The notes beneath the pieces are model-generated. The model worked only from the letters and a program-made list of their open reading frames with translations. It had not been told where the DNA came from and ran no database searches. From Fragum whitleyi (taxonomy: Eukaryota > Mollusca > Bivalvia > Cardiida > Cardiidae), in assembly GCA_948146395.1 (NCBI GenBank), contig OX411544.1, forward strand, positions 37,220,457 through 37,284,456: 64,000 nt of DNA, in the 5' to 3' direction. Both the position numbers and the translations under genes were made by a program. Shown here piece by piece: positions 42,501 through 53,199 of the stretch (the first letter of the stretch is position 1; each line of letters starts with the position of its first letter).

Positions 42501-45500
42501 CAATACCCTGGGTTTCTCAAAAACCAGCCAAGTCCATAAAATTGGCAACCATAGGTAATTTATTTGTTACAAATTTGACCTTTGACCTTGTTAAATGACC
42601 TTGACCTTGTCAGATTACCTCTATTCAAAGATTTGCATTGTTTACAAAAAGTGAACATTTTTTTAACCTGTCAAAACCTATTTTGTTTGTACTAATTGGA
42701 GTTGTAAAATCAAAATCCAATGAGAACCCACCACATACAAAAGAGTATACACTAGAGTCCAGGGTGTAACCACTAACCTAAATCTGCTCGTACCGCTTTA
42801 CAGGAGTCAAGTATTAAGTAAATCTATGGCTCAGGACAAACAGTAGTAACTGTCTACAAACATATAGATAGTTACAACGCTTTTGAACTGACTGCTTGAA
42901 GTGACAAGTTTATGTCTTACTTGACAGGTTTTGGCTTTGTTTCTTGTGTTCCACTACTAGAGGGAGCTAATCCTGCCTCGTCGTCCTCTGCTTGGTGATC
43001 CGGCACATTCTTAACAAGGTCACGAAGGAAATCAAACGTCTTCTCTGAATGAATGGCTTGTTTTCTGTTGAAAAGAAACAAACAGGATCTGTCATGAGAT
43101 TTTGTTTGAGACAAGCTGATCTTAACCAAGTCTAGAAAAGCATTGTTATCAAGTGAGCCTTGGCACGCTAAACCCCTGTCATGCTGATCCCGGTATATTC
43201 CTGCTTTGGCAGAAGGTATAGACAAAAATCAGCCTGCACATCTGTGCAGTCTGATTTTAGTCCATACAACCTGATTTTCCTTTTTAAACAAAAAAAGTTT
43301 CATAAAATATATTTTCAAAATCAAATGCTGACTCACAATTAGGAAATACAGAGCTTTCAGCACCTTGATTTATATATAATTTTGCCAAGGTTTTTTATTC
43401 AGCATGACAAAGGTTAATAACTTACCTGTTCTAGACGACGTTAAGATCAGCATGTCTCAAAGATTATTGATTAACAGAACCTTCTTTTTACATAGACATC
43501 ATTTTTGTAAATTAAAACCCATTTTGGGAACTCTAAGATACTAGAAATTGGGAAATAATGTGTGTTACGATGTCATTTAGAATGTGACTCTACGCATGGC
43601 CGTTTGTTATAATAGACAAGTGTAGCTAAGTGAAAACAAGATGTGTTTGTGAAACACGAATGCCCCCGTAACGGCATTTTTTTCAAAGTTTGACCTTGAC
43701 AGATGACCTTGACCTTGTCACATGACCTTGACTTTGGTACCAGCGGATGCGGATCATTGAGATCTATCATCATGCCAAATATTAGCTTTGTATCTTGAAT
43801 AGGCTTGAAGATATTGGCAAGGTTAAGTTTTCAGGTCAAGTTTTCGGACAGACAGATGGACAGACGGACGGAAAGACAGACAAACGGACGGACAGACAGA
43901 CGGACATGAGTAAAACAATATACCCCCGATCTCTCGATACGGGGGCATAAAAATAAAATCCTTAGTTTATCTTTCCAAAATAATGAATAAGTTTTAATTT
44001 TGCACTCAATTCAGACAAACAGATTGAATGGTAAATAATTAAGCATGTATCTTTTATGCAAATCTAGAAGTACAGAGATTAAACTAAAATTTATACATAC
44101 ATATGAGAGGCAGAGAGGGTCTTGGCATTTTTCTCCCTTGTCACAGTTGCAGTCTTTTCTATCAAAGAATCTATAAATAACTCCAGGGCTCTTGCTGATT
44201 AATAGTTAAGGAGGGCCGTTACAGTTTCGGGGGATACCCAGATATCCGCGAAACAGATGTATGTTTTAGAGCATTCACATGCACAGATATATTGAAAATA
44301 TCAACATAGCTTTCCACGCATATTTTGAAAATATTTACATTTTTCTTAAGGTGGCCATGTTTTCGAAAATATCGAAGAAAACTATTAATTACACCGACCA
44401 ATCACAATGCTGGTGTGGTAAATTAACATATATTTATAGCCATAGATATGGAAAACATAAAAATATAATAAACTTTCTAGTAAGGGCATAAATAAGTGAC
44501 AAGTGGACATTTTGCTTTAAATGCTCCTCAAAGATAAAAAGTGAATATTTTTTTCGAAGGCAAAAAAAGCAAACACTTATATTACATAAGCTCGAAATAT
44601 GTCAATAGAAAATTATCCCAACTATCTTACAACTGAAATTAATAAAGAAAAGTATATGTATCCAGGCACTTTTAGTCAATTTCATAAGTTTGAAGTACAG
44701 TACCCCCCATAATTTACTACTCTAATCTGCTTTTGTCCAGGCATTGTTACGTCCCCTAATTTCCCAATCAACAATAAAAACCATTTGTAATTTTGATACA
44801 CTTGGTAACGCCTATGGCAGTTGTAGGATTTCTGTAACGGGGTTTAAACTACAATTAAGGGGGGAGGGGTAGTCATTTCACATCATTACCAAAGTTTTGC
44901 CGAATTAGCCAGTGAAAGACTGAACACCCCATTCCCTATGGATCCGCCACATGCACAGCCATTATCCTGATCAAAACACGAGGTTTTCCTCCGTGAACTC
45001 ATTTTCTATATGAGGCAATTACATATAGAAATAATATGTCATTTCAGTTGCCACGGAAGATAAGGTGGTTTATCACTCGATTGAAACAAAAAAGAAAGAA
45101 AACATGACTTTCGATTGATTTTAAAGATTTTAGAATTCTGTGATTATGTTGATAATTTCAACCTTATTTATTTTACAATGGTTTGGAAAAAATTTCCTAA
45201 ATTTTACGTTGATCCCTCTTGATTCTGTGGAATACAGAAGAGTTCAACAGTCTCAGGGCAAAATAAAGGAAAAAGTACAATTACCGGTATTTATACCCGA
45301 TCTCGGGCCTTCTTGGTCAAGGAGCAGATGCAGTAACTCTCGAATACATACGCTCTTCGAATAATACGAAAGCTTTTTGAAATCATTGCTTATTGAAATA
45401 TTCAATGTTGGCAAAGCTATTGATGGAATATTAATAATTGTTATCTTATTATCGTTTTCACTCTTACAAACACACATAAACGGAATCAAATAAAGATGGA

Positions 45501-48500
45501 AATTTAGAGAGAAATAATGAAGGTTGAAATTGTCCTTTTTCTACGCTGTCTCCTTTTCCGTTTTTACAACTTGTAACATACGTAATGAATGGGATCTTCT
45601 AGGCAAATGTCATATCATTTTGAAAATTTATAAAAAGAATAGTGAAAAACGAACAGACAGTTAACAGTGCAGAAAAGTTAACTGAAAAGGAGAGAAATCG
45701 CATGGCAAAATCTTATTATTTTGGGATATGATTCGTCATCCCGCATCAGTTTTTACCGAAGTCGTAAATAAAAAAGCATATTTTTTCTCCTTTTCAAGCA
45801 ATGTTCAAATGACTGAAAGGTGACTACTTTTTATAAGCATCCATTATATGATAGTTTTATACTTACAACGATATAACCCGAACTAAAACATTCCCTTTCG
45901 GTGATGAAGAGAACGTGACAGCCCTGCGTTCAGGACAACAAAGCAAAGTAAACGTTTAGCTCATGCACATGCGAGCAATGCAGGGTGTAAATAGCAAAAA
46001 CGTTTGCTCCGTTTTGTCATCCTGAATGCATGGCTTGTGATAGGCCTATCAACGTCGCCCGTACTTCGTTGGAATAACGAAGCACAAGTGTGAAACACTC
46101 ATTAGATATACTTTACACGGTAATGCAGACTGTTATTTTTCGGATGATCGTTTGTCATTCGTTATTCTGAACGCATGACCGGATTTCATTTTGTCCCTCG
46201 TAATAATTGCCAAACCCTGCAGTTCAGGATGCAAAAAACATTTGCAAACGTTTAGAAAGTGAACCTTTCTTAGCAGTCGTATGTTTCTGAAATGTTTTGC
46301 GAACGTTTTTATTTTGAATTCAGGACAATCCTGCGTGTAGGTTGACAAATTACGATTGTTTGAAAAAAAAAAAGCCTTCCACTGTGCACGGGCAACTTCA
46401 TATAAAGTTGATTTTAACAAGGCCCCCTCACAATTTTTTTCTAGGCGAGTTGTCTCCCCAAAACTGTAACGTCCCACCTTAAGGTGTAATTCAAGATCTT
46501 TTCATCAAGAAGCCTGGGATGTGGTGTTCTAATGCACATCTTGTCTGAAATAGGCTTTTCTACTTGCAAACAAGTACCGGTACATTTTTCTAATACCATG
46601 GCAAATCTTGGAATGTTACTACCGGTATATGATATAAGTGATAATCTATCCGAAATAGGTAATAAACTATCCTAATGTTCATATCAAAGGGTAGAAAACA
46701 TTGCTTGTATGAAAAAATCTGGATTCCTACATTTTCTTCTTTAAAGGAAATGTTTTCTTAAAGTAAGTTTTAATCTTGGAATTTTTTTAAAATGGGTGAA
46801 ATATTGTTAACCTTTGTCATGCTGCACCCGAAATATTCCTGCTTTGACAGGAGGTATAGAATAAGATCAGACTGCACATTTGTGCAGTCTGATCTTAGTC
46901 CATACCACCTGAATTTCATTTTTTTTAACCAGGTGTAAAACAATGCATTTCCAAAATCAACGCTCCCTCATATTTGGTAACCTCCAGTGCTTTTAGCACT
47001 TTGATTTTACATATATTTACCTCAAAATAAACAGTGTCACTTGAAAATAAAAAGTGAATCTTTTCTCCTTCAACTTTTGTAGGGGAAAGTTAGAGAAAAT
47101 GTTCTGATAATGAGTTGCTATAGATGGGAGAATTGATATTCTCATATGATAAAGGAGTCTTCACAAAATGAGGCAGTGCTCTCAATAAGCACCAATATCA
47201 ACAAGATTTTTTGTATTTCTGTGTAGGAATTTTCTATGAAATTAAGGAATTTTAACCCCCCCTCCCTTCAAACTCACACACCTTGGCTCTGGTCCGCACA
47301 ATGACTTTTTATTACTTTCATTAGCTTAATTTATGGAAACTAGTAAGAGCAGGGAAAATGACAAACAATTCGATTTTAGGGGCCCAGCCTGCCAAAATTC
47401 AATATTTTACATTTGGGATATGGGCATTTTCTCCAGAAATCTAGGGGCCCAGCCGAAAATCTAAGGGCCAGGTGCCCCTGTTTTTTCCCTGAAGAGGAAC
47501 TGTGGAGTTTCGATTTGGAATTGGTCCTTAGACATATCTTGTGCGGTGGGACTAGGAAATGCAGCTTACTCAAATCGTAGTTACAATGTTTTGGTATCCA
47601 GCACTATTACGGAGTGAGCCCATAGAAATTAATGCAGCTTCATTTTACTTGCCTTGTCGTTCCAAGGGTGGCGAGCATTCTAGGTAGTGAGTACTGGCTG
47701 TTTGTTGTATCTTAACTTAATTAACCCTATGCAGAATTATCCAAATAACTGAAGACAAGAAAACTTCCTTGTTGGACATGCTGTTGCAGACCATTTTAAA
47801 GATGTCATCAGGATTTCTTCTTGCTCACAGAATATGCCTTTGATGAACAAGGACAGCCAATAAACCTTTCTGAAATGTTTTCCAGTAGGGTCTTTTTTAG
47901 TTTGTATTTAATAGTAGATCTATTCTTATTTTTTTTTTAAATTATATGGGTCGGATCTGGATGAATTACGTTTGATATTAGGAACATTCCCAATTTAAAT
48001 TTGTTTTGATTCAATATCAAAGAAGATCTACTCTTGCGATCTGAAACAAAAGAAAGGTAATGACACAGGAGGTTATGAGTCGCTTACCAGGCACAACTGA
48101 GTAAGAACAATTTCAATTGAAGGGCCAGAACAATTTCAATTGAAGGGCCAGAAAAAAAAAATGGCCAATAAAAAATTATAGGGAAGAAAAAACCCTTATA
48201 TTTGGAAAGAATAGCACTTTTTATCATCAACTATTTATTAAAGCTGCTCTTTCACAGATTGGGAAAATGTAATTTTTGAATTTTTTTGTAAAATCAATCA
48301 GATAACGACCTCATCTTGTGGAGGTGTTAAAAATAATAAGATTCAATCTGATAATGCATGAAAAGAATGACTGATATTCCTGAATTAAGCGAATTTCATC
48401 CTGAATCAAAGCACTGAAAGAACTGATGGTGAACAAACCTGGTGGCATTCTAGAATGATACATTGAATTCAATTAGAAAAGAGAAACTATGAATGTAAAA

Positions 48501-51500
48501 ATAATTTTAAACAAGAGGACCAAGATGGTCCTAGATTGCTCACCTGAGTCTCTTTGACCTCTGGGACATCACATTAATTAGATAGGCAGATGTCAAAAAG
48601 AAGATAATTGCCTAAGATCAATACCATGGAAAGTTTTCAGTGAAGAGCAAGACAGATATGCCTTTTTGCTCTTTGATTCTTTGTAAAAAGGGATGCACCC
48701 GGCTGGACCCCAAATATGACCCCAGGATCTTGATATGAACAAACTTGGAAGAAGTCCATAAGATGATGCTACATACAAAATATGAAAGCTGTCTGCCTTC
48801 TGGTTTCAGAGAAGAAGATTTTTAAAGGTTTTCCTTTTTTCACCCATCGTGCTCAGATGAGCTAAAAGGGATGCACCTGGGTGGAGCCCAAATATGATCC
48901 AAGGGTCTTGATATGAAAAAACTTGGTAGAGGCCCACTAGATGATGCTACATACCAAAAAAGAAGGCAGTGTGTCCTCTTGTTTCGATTAAAGAAGATTT
49001 TAAAAGATTTTCGCTTTTTGATTCTATGTAAAAAGGGTTGCACCCGGGTGGAGCCCAAATATGATCCTTGGGTCTTGATATGAACAAACTTGGTAGAGGT
49101 TCACTAGATGATGCTACATACCAAATATGAAGCTGTCTGCCATCTAGTTTCATAGAAGAAGATTTTTGAAGATTTTCGTTTTTTTACCCTTCGTGCTCAT
49201 ACGAGATAAAGGGATGCACCCATGCCAAGGCCAAAGATGACCCAAGGGATTTGATATGAACAAACTTGGTAGAGGCTAACTAGGTGATGCTACACACCAA
49301 ATTTTAAAGCTGTCTGCCATCTGGTTTCAGAGAAGAAGATTTTAAAAGATTTTCCCTCTTCAATTCTATGTAAAAAGGGTTGGGCCCGGGCAAAGCCCAA
49401 ATATGACCCCAGGGTTTTGATACGAACAAACTTGGTAGAGGTCCACTAGATGATGCTACATACAAAATATGAAAGCTGTCTGCCTTCTGGTTTCAGAGAA
49501 GAAGATTTTTAAAGATTTTCATATTTTCACCCTTTTTGTTAAGGGTAAAGGGAAAGTTAAGGGTGGATTTCATTTATTTGAACAGCTTTGGTAGAGCTTG
49601 ACCCAAGGAACATCCCTGCCAAGTTTCATCAAGATTGGCCCACTGGTTTAGGAGGAGAAGATGTTTAAAGAAATTGTGGACGACGCACGACGGACATTCT
49701 ACGGTCCCAATAGCTCACCTTGAGCACTTCGTGCTCAGGTGAGCTAAAAAAGGGGGGAGGAATTGTCTTGACAAAATTTCTGTTTTTCGGAAATTTCAAT
49801 GCAAATTCAAAGAAAGGGAAAGATGGGGGAAATCCTGTTAGAAAAATATTTGTTAGAATATGAGTTGTTACTCTGTGAAAATTTCTTTTACACACTTGAA
49901 ATAGATACATTTATTAATTAAACATAAATGGAGAAAACGATTTAATCCTATCTAAAACTGTCTTCAACCTATATGCAATGGTGTTTGTTTTTACAAAAAT
50001 AATTGTTATCATGTTTTAGCTTATTTCAAGTAAATTTGTTGTATTTGTTTTAACTTTTTTTGATCTATCTTTGTTTCTTCTCATAGGATGAAAAGGTCTT
50101 TGAGTACCAACCAAAGAAACACCTATGAATATCAGTCAGTCCTGAACTGTACTCATTGTTTAAAGTTATGATTTGTTAACTTATTAATAGTATTTTGAAC
50201 CATAGCCTGAGAGATTCATTTTTATCATATCTGAGGCCAAAACCACCTCCGTGGTTAACACTTATGTCGTTATTCAATTTTATAACACTGCAGGATGAGA
50301 AATATTTAGGTATAGGTTAAAGTGTGTATTTCCGTTTATTTATCGTCTCTACAGTAGCATATGCCCATATGAGTGACGCCCCCAGAAGACGGTTAGTTGT
50401 TACGGGGGATAGTGCAAGGATACATGACGAATCTACTGCTGAGATCCGCCATGGTTCATTAACGTGCTCGTTGTAAAGCACCGTCTCACAGGACCTCGGT
50501 TTAACTTCTCATCCGAAAGACAAGTAGTCTTTGTTAGTGTACCAGCCCGGGAACCGAACCCACGCGGTCGAACTTCAATGGGTTTGAAGGAGGTCTAGTG
50601 CCTCATTAGTATAATTCATAGATAATTTCTGTTTAAGGTTTAGAAATTAAAGTATAACTTTTTATATTAAATAATTGCTTCATAGTAAATTGCATACTTA
50701 CAGTCTTTATAAATATTATTTTTGTAACGTAATTTCCACATCAAAAGCGAATAAGAATCTTATTTAAGAAGTTTATTTTTTAAAGGGAGGTAATAATTGC
50801 ATGAACAAATAGTTTAAGTATAATACCCTGTTTTTTTCCTCCTGACTTTCCTTCCAATAAGAATTGAGAATCCTTACAATTGTCGGTTTATTTTTTGCAC
50901 GAGAACCTATTGTTTACCTTCAAGAGTTTGGATGCTTGTAAAATCACTCACTGTAGATATCTTATTACAGTATTGCGGCTGATATTAGACTTTTCTTCTC
51001 GGAGCTAGTTTTTTCTTAAACTGTAGTTAACCAATTCTAAACGTATTTTGGAAAGGATGGAGCCAGTTTTTATTCATCGATTAAGATTTTTATGATTTCT
51101 GTAAAAAACGCAATGACTTTTCCAGAATAATTTGACAACTTAACCTGTCGAATTGTAAACAAGTGCATGACGGATCTGGTCCCCCCTTGACCACGGCAAT
51201 ATATACTCGTCAATTGGAGTGGTATCTAGGGTTGAATATTTAGCTATCATTTATTTAATTTTCAAATAGAATTTTGAATTGATATGGTTTGACAGATTGG
51301 AATGAAACATGAATGCCCCCGGAACAGCAATTTTTTTACAGTTTGACCTTGACAGATGACCTTGACCTTGTCACATGACCTTGACTTTGTTGTACAGCTT
51401 TGTATGTCAAATACTTTTGGAGAAAGGCAAAGGTTTAGTTTTCGGGTTAAGTTTTCGGACAGACGGACGGACGGAAAGACAGACGGGCGGACAGACGGAC

Positions 51501-53196
51501 ATGAGTAAAACAATATGCCCCCGATCTCTCGATACGGGGGCATAAAAATGCAAAGTAGAATGGCCCCAATTAAATATCTCCCGTGCCTGTCGCATTTGGT
51601 ATTCAGCAATATTCGCTTCTGAGATAGACGAATATGAAACGTTTTCGCTGGGAATAAGCCCTACTTCAGCCAACGCAATTTTACAGAAAAATCTTAATAG
51701 CGAGGTTGTACATGTAAAACACATGTCGAATCATTTTAAAAACCCGTCTCGAGACTGACTGTCGCTAGTTGAAAAGTTATGTAAAACCGCATTCTAATGA
51801 CACAAGGTGTCTTGATGTGTCATTCGTCTCAACTCGGCCGATTTCTGTAACCTACATTTAACTTAGAGCCGTCGGAGATCGCCCGAGTATTGCCGAATGT
51901 AAGTTCAAGAGGACACGACCTAGATAAACACGTATTTCCAGCTAATTACTACAAGTTGCACCAGCGAAGGCTTGGGTCAAAAACATAGTATCTGTCTCTA
52001 CGGTGTTTAGACACAAACATTGTTTTTGCTTTAAACTCTCGACAAGCTTACGCCGATCAAAAATTCCCTTGATAAACATTGCAAGATCATTTTGTGTTTT
52101 TCAAGGCGAATTTTCATTATCTTCACTTGATAAAGAAAACTAGAAACACGCCACTAAAGAAATAAAAAGTGATTTTGCGGAGAAAAATATTGAAAGATAC
52201 TAAATTGAATTTTAAGAGGCGCTTCTTTATTTCAAATGTATTAACATCCAAAAGGATTTTCCTGACATAGTATAACACTGGTGAACAATGTTTTTCACCA
52301 AAAATGAAGCGTCTACTAATGCTAAAAAAATTATCCTATAATTTCAAGCCAACTATTTAAGCATGTGCATTGTGCAAATTTGCATATTCTTACTCAATCA
52401 AAGATTAAGGTTAAAATGTTTGACAGCTGGAAACTTCATATCAATACCAGTAAAAATGAAAGATTATTCACGAAAAATAACGATTTTGTAATAATCACAC
52501 TCAAATAAATAGACTGGATCTCTTAGTGATCTTGCAACTTCTAAAAAAAGAAAACAAGTTTATTGAAATATGTTGCTTTTATTGTCAATGCACTTGGACT
52601 TTTCTTATCCTCAAAAAATAAATGCATTTCCAAATCTAAGAACAAGTTTTGTATTTTTCCTATGAAAAACTGTGAAAGAGCAGCTTTAAAGTTTTTTGAT
52701 GATTTCTAACAATTAACAACTTGCTAAAATAATTGAGAAATTGGAATATCCCTCAAATATCAAAGCCTGCTGGAATAGGGGAATCTCAGGGCTAGTTAAC
52801 TTGCAGAAAGATTTTCAGCAAATCCACACCTGCCGTTAGGGTACGAACATATCCTGGTACGAATTAAGTCGAATCAGTAATAATTTAAATTATTGACAAC
52901 GATCTTATGGAAACGTAAGGCCTTTGGTATAACCAATTAATGCAGCAAGTAAACTACTCGGGATATTTTCTTCATCTAATAGTAACAGAAAGGATACATA
53001 TGATGACGGGAACGGCTGCTGCAACTTTCCCAACTTCTTCATCCGTTTGCATTATCTTCTTGATTCTTGCCTGGAAAATATATTTTGACTTTCAGTTAAT
53101 AAGAAACTAAATAAATGGTTCTATTTACGGTTTGAAAATACTAAACGTACTTACAGGAGGAAACCTTGCATTGTATTTCTTCTTTTTACTCGGCAT
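33504..53196 (-). CDS. DRAP1: DRAP1 (NC2-alpha), histone-fold transcription corepressor subunit
   Basis: Seven exons on -: 53196-53155, 53070-52998, 44194-44101, 43064-42921, 40133-40019, 36011-35194, 33912-33504. Total 1695 nt, phases consistent, 564 residues, with an ATG at 53196 and a TGA at 33506-33504. The N-terminus [20 protein letters not shown], the core [15 protein letters not shown] and the block [17 protein letters not shown] form the H2A-like histone fold (about residues 8-85). [14 protein letters not shown] follows. In known animals DRAP1 pairs with DR1 (NC2-beta), binds TBP on DNA and blocks TFIIA/TFIIB entry. Exon 5 adds a basic segment with an AT-hook core GRPRK (residues 140-144). 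Exon 6 is acidic ([11 protein letters not shown]), then very rich in Pro, Gln and Met ([11 protein letters not shown]). Exon 7 is Ser/Asn/Gln-rich and ends EDDDDYDT, like the acidic end of vertebrate DRAP1. Human DRAP1 is about 205 residues, so this protein is nearly three times longer, mostly through low-complexity sequence. Confidence 0.95.
33948..34086. repeat. Hairpin family Q, DRAP1 intron copy
   Basis: CCAGCCCTGCATTCAGGAAA ... CACCCTGAAAGCAG, centre TTTGCACATGCACTTGCATA. It begins about 35 bp upstream of DRAP1 exon 33912-33504. Confidence 0.68.
35019..35093. repeat. Hairpin in the last DRAP1 intron region
   Basis: AAATCCTATCTTATGGGTAC ... GTACCCACATCATAGGATTT, with inner arms CTCATTGCAATTG / GGCAATTCCAATGAG. 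About 100 bp from DRAP1 exon 36011-35194. Confidence 0.7.
36420..37698. mobile_element. hAT-like non-autonomous element
   Basis: Perfect inverted ends CAGTGCTCTCAATAAG (36420-36435) and CTTATTGAGAGCACTG (37683-37698). AAACAT flanks both sides (36414-36419 and 37699-37704). Internal sequence is GC-richer, with repeated ACGTCC motifs at 36437-36552 and a poly-G tract. No transposase frame. It lies in the DRAP1 intron between exons 40133-40019 and 36011-35194. Confidence 0.75.
37571..37592. repeat. Poly-G tract
   Basis: Uninterrupted run of more than 20 G near the right end of the hAT-like element at 36420. Comparable C runs are at about 12201-12212 and 53257-53270. Confidence 0.85.
38370..38569 (-). 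mobile_element. Family E-like fragment, minus strand
   Basis: On -, it starts TATATGCCTGTC-AAAA-GACAGGACATG, then ATCACCC, CAGTGTCCACA and GGAGCATAACTCTG, as in the head of family E. Confidence 0.5.
38998..39950 (+). mobile_element. pogo/Tigger-like DNA transposon remnant
   Basis: Left end CAGTCAAATCTGTGTGAGCG then GCCAA. The right end GGCTGCTGTACACAGCTTCG (39933-39955) is its imperfect inverse. It holds a CENP-B-type helix-turn-helix fragment (39523-39696). It lies in the DRAP1 intron upstream of exon 40133. Confidence 0.68.
39523..39696 (+). pseudogene. pogo-family transposase N-terminal fragment (CENP-B-type HTH)
   Basis: Starts ATG at 39523 and encodes [17 protein letters not shown], then an [16 protein letters not shown] helix-turn-helix typical of CENPB/pogo N-termini (with S-[R/C]-x-I-A-x-E-F-G-V). 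TAA at 39658-39660 interrupts after 45 codons; the frame then continues [12 protein letters not shown]. The DDE domain is absent, so it is a dead relic. Confidence 0.75.
40193..40906 (-). mobile_element. Family A/I-type element, minus strand
   Basis: On -, the 3' tip GGTCCAGA.. hairpin and CTCTTGTTGG is at 40193. The body holds three to four units with GGGCGTTGTAGGGCGGGG-type landmarks. The 5' end near 40885-40900 reads GTGCTCAAGGGGAGCT and is partly lost in an A/T tract. Confidence 0.6.
41558..41635. repeat. Hairpin around ATCTGCCC/GGGCAGAT
   Basis: GAGAGTGATATCGGCCCTTA, CCTTGAAATCTGCCC, a TTGG loop, GGCAGATATCAAGGTTGTGG, GCCAATAACACTCTC. Arms of about 36 bp. Confidence 0.72.
42166..42535 (-). 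mobile_element. Family D element, minus strand, with duplicated 3' end
   Basis: Read on -, it ends with the hairpin GCACC-AATAGAT-GGTGC and TCTTGTT at 42166. A second copy of the 3' segment (TTTAGTGCTGGATGGTG) lies at about 42393-42445. The 5' part TGGTTTTTGAGAAACCC is near 42525. Confidence 0.6.
42826..42890. repeat. Family P palindrome, copy 5
   Basis: ATGGCTCAGGACAAACAGTA, apex AACTGTCTACAAACATATAG then ATAGTTAC. The outer right arm is decayed. Confidence 0.6.
43173..43413 (+). mobile_element. piggyBac-like MITE (copy 3), next to DRAP1 exon 4
   Basis: CCCCTGTCATGCTGA ... TCAGCATGACAAAGG followed by TTAA (43414-43417). It lies in the DRAP1 intron about 110 bp upstream of exon 43064-42921. 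Confidence 0.78.
43635..43949 (-). mobile_element. Family B element, minus strand, complete
   Basis: On -, 5' ATGCCCCCGTATCGAGAGAT then CGGGGG, (TCCG)n, AAGGTCAAGGTCA motifs, TTACGGGGGCATTCG, hairpin GTGTTT-CAC-AAACAC, ATCTTGTT. One body unit instead of two. Confidence 0.8.
44200..46800. other. DRAP1 intron, mostly unassigned
   Basis: Start of the 8.8-kb intron between exons 52998 and 44194. Contains the Q hairpin at 45920 and short open frames without recognisable homology. Confidence 0.5.
45920..46035. repeat. Hairpin family Q, further copy
   Basis: CAGCCCTGCGTTCAGGACAA ... TTTTGTCATCCTGAATGCAT. A further half-arm lies at 46199-46240. Confidence 0.62.
46811..47020 (+). mobile_element. piggyBac-like MITE (copy 4), 3'-truncated
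   Basis: TTAA (46807-46810) then CCTTTGTCATGCTG and the internal palindrome CTGCACATTTGTGCAG. The right end is missing after about 47020. Confidence 0.68.
47168..47345. mobile_element. Fragment of the CAGTGCTCTCAATAAG hAT-like family
   Basis: CAGTGCTCTCAATAAG followed by AGGAATTTTAACCCC and a C-rich tract similar to the poly-G end of the element at 36420. The other end is not found. Confidence 0.5.
48510..49748 (-). mobile_element. Family I Helentron-like element, minus strand
   Basis: On -, 5' AGCTCACCTGAGCAC-GAA-GTGCTCAAGGTGAGCT, a long hairpin. The body has about five units of 167-179 bp (GGATGCACCC landmarks near 48691, 48869, 49036, 49210, 49377). At the 3' end TCAGGTGAGC repeats the complement of the start, followed by the hairpin GGACC-ATCTT-GGTCC and TCTTGTT. 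Confidence 0.82.
50300..50612 (-). mobile_element. Probable tRNA-type SINE, minus strand
   Basis: On the - strand there is a B-box-like GGGTTCGGTTCCCGGG, followed by GGATGAGAAGTTAAACCGAG and GCACGTTAATGAACC. These blocks occur in many invertebrate SINEs and LINE-derived tails. The head and target duplication could not be defined. Confidence 0.45.
51300..51544 (-). mobile_element. Family B element, minus strand, 3'-damaged
   Basis: Same 5' hairpin and (TCCG)n at 51430-51544. The body is shortened and the 3' hairpin and CTTGTT are missing beyond GGGGGCATTCAT. Confidence 0.72.
51545..52990. other. DRAP1 intron, unassigned
   Basis: AT-rich sequence between the family B fragment and DRAP1 exon 2. 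I see no gene or element ends. Confidence 0.5.
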
Positions 53197-53199
53197 TTT

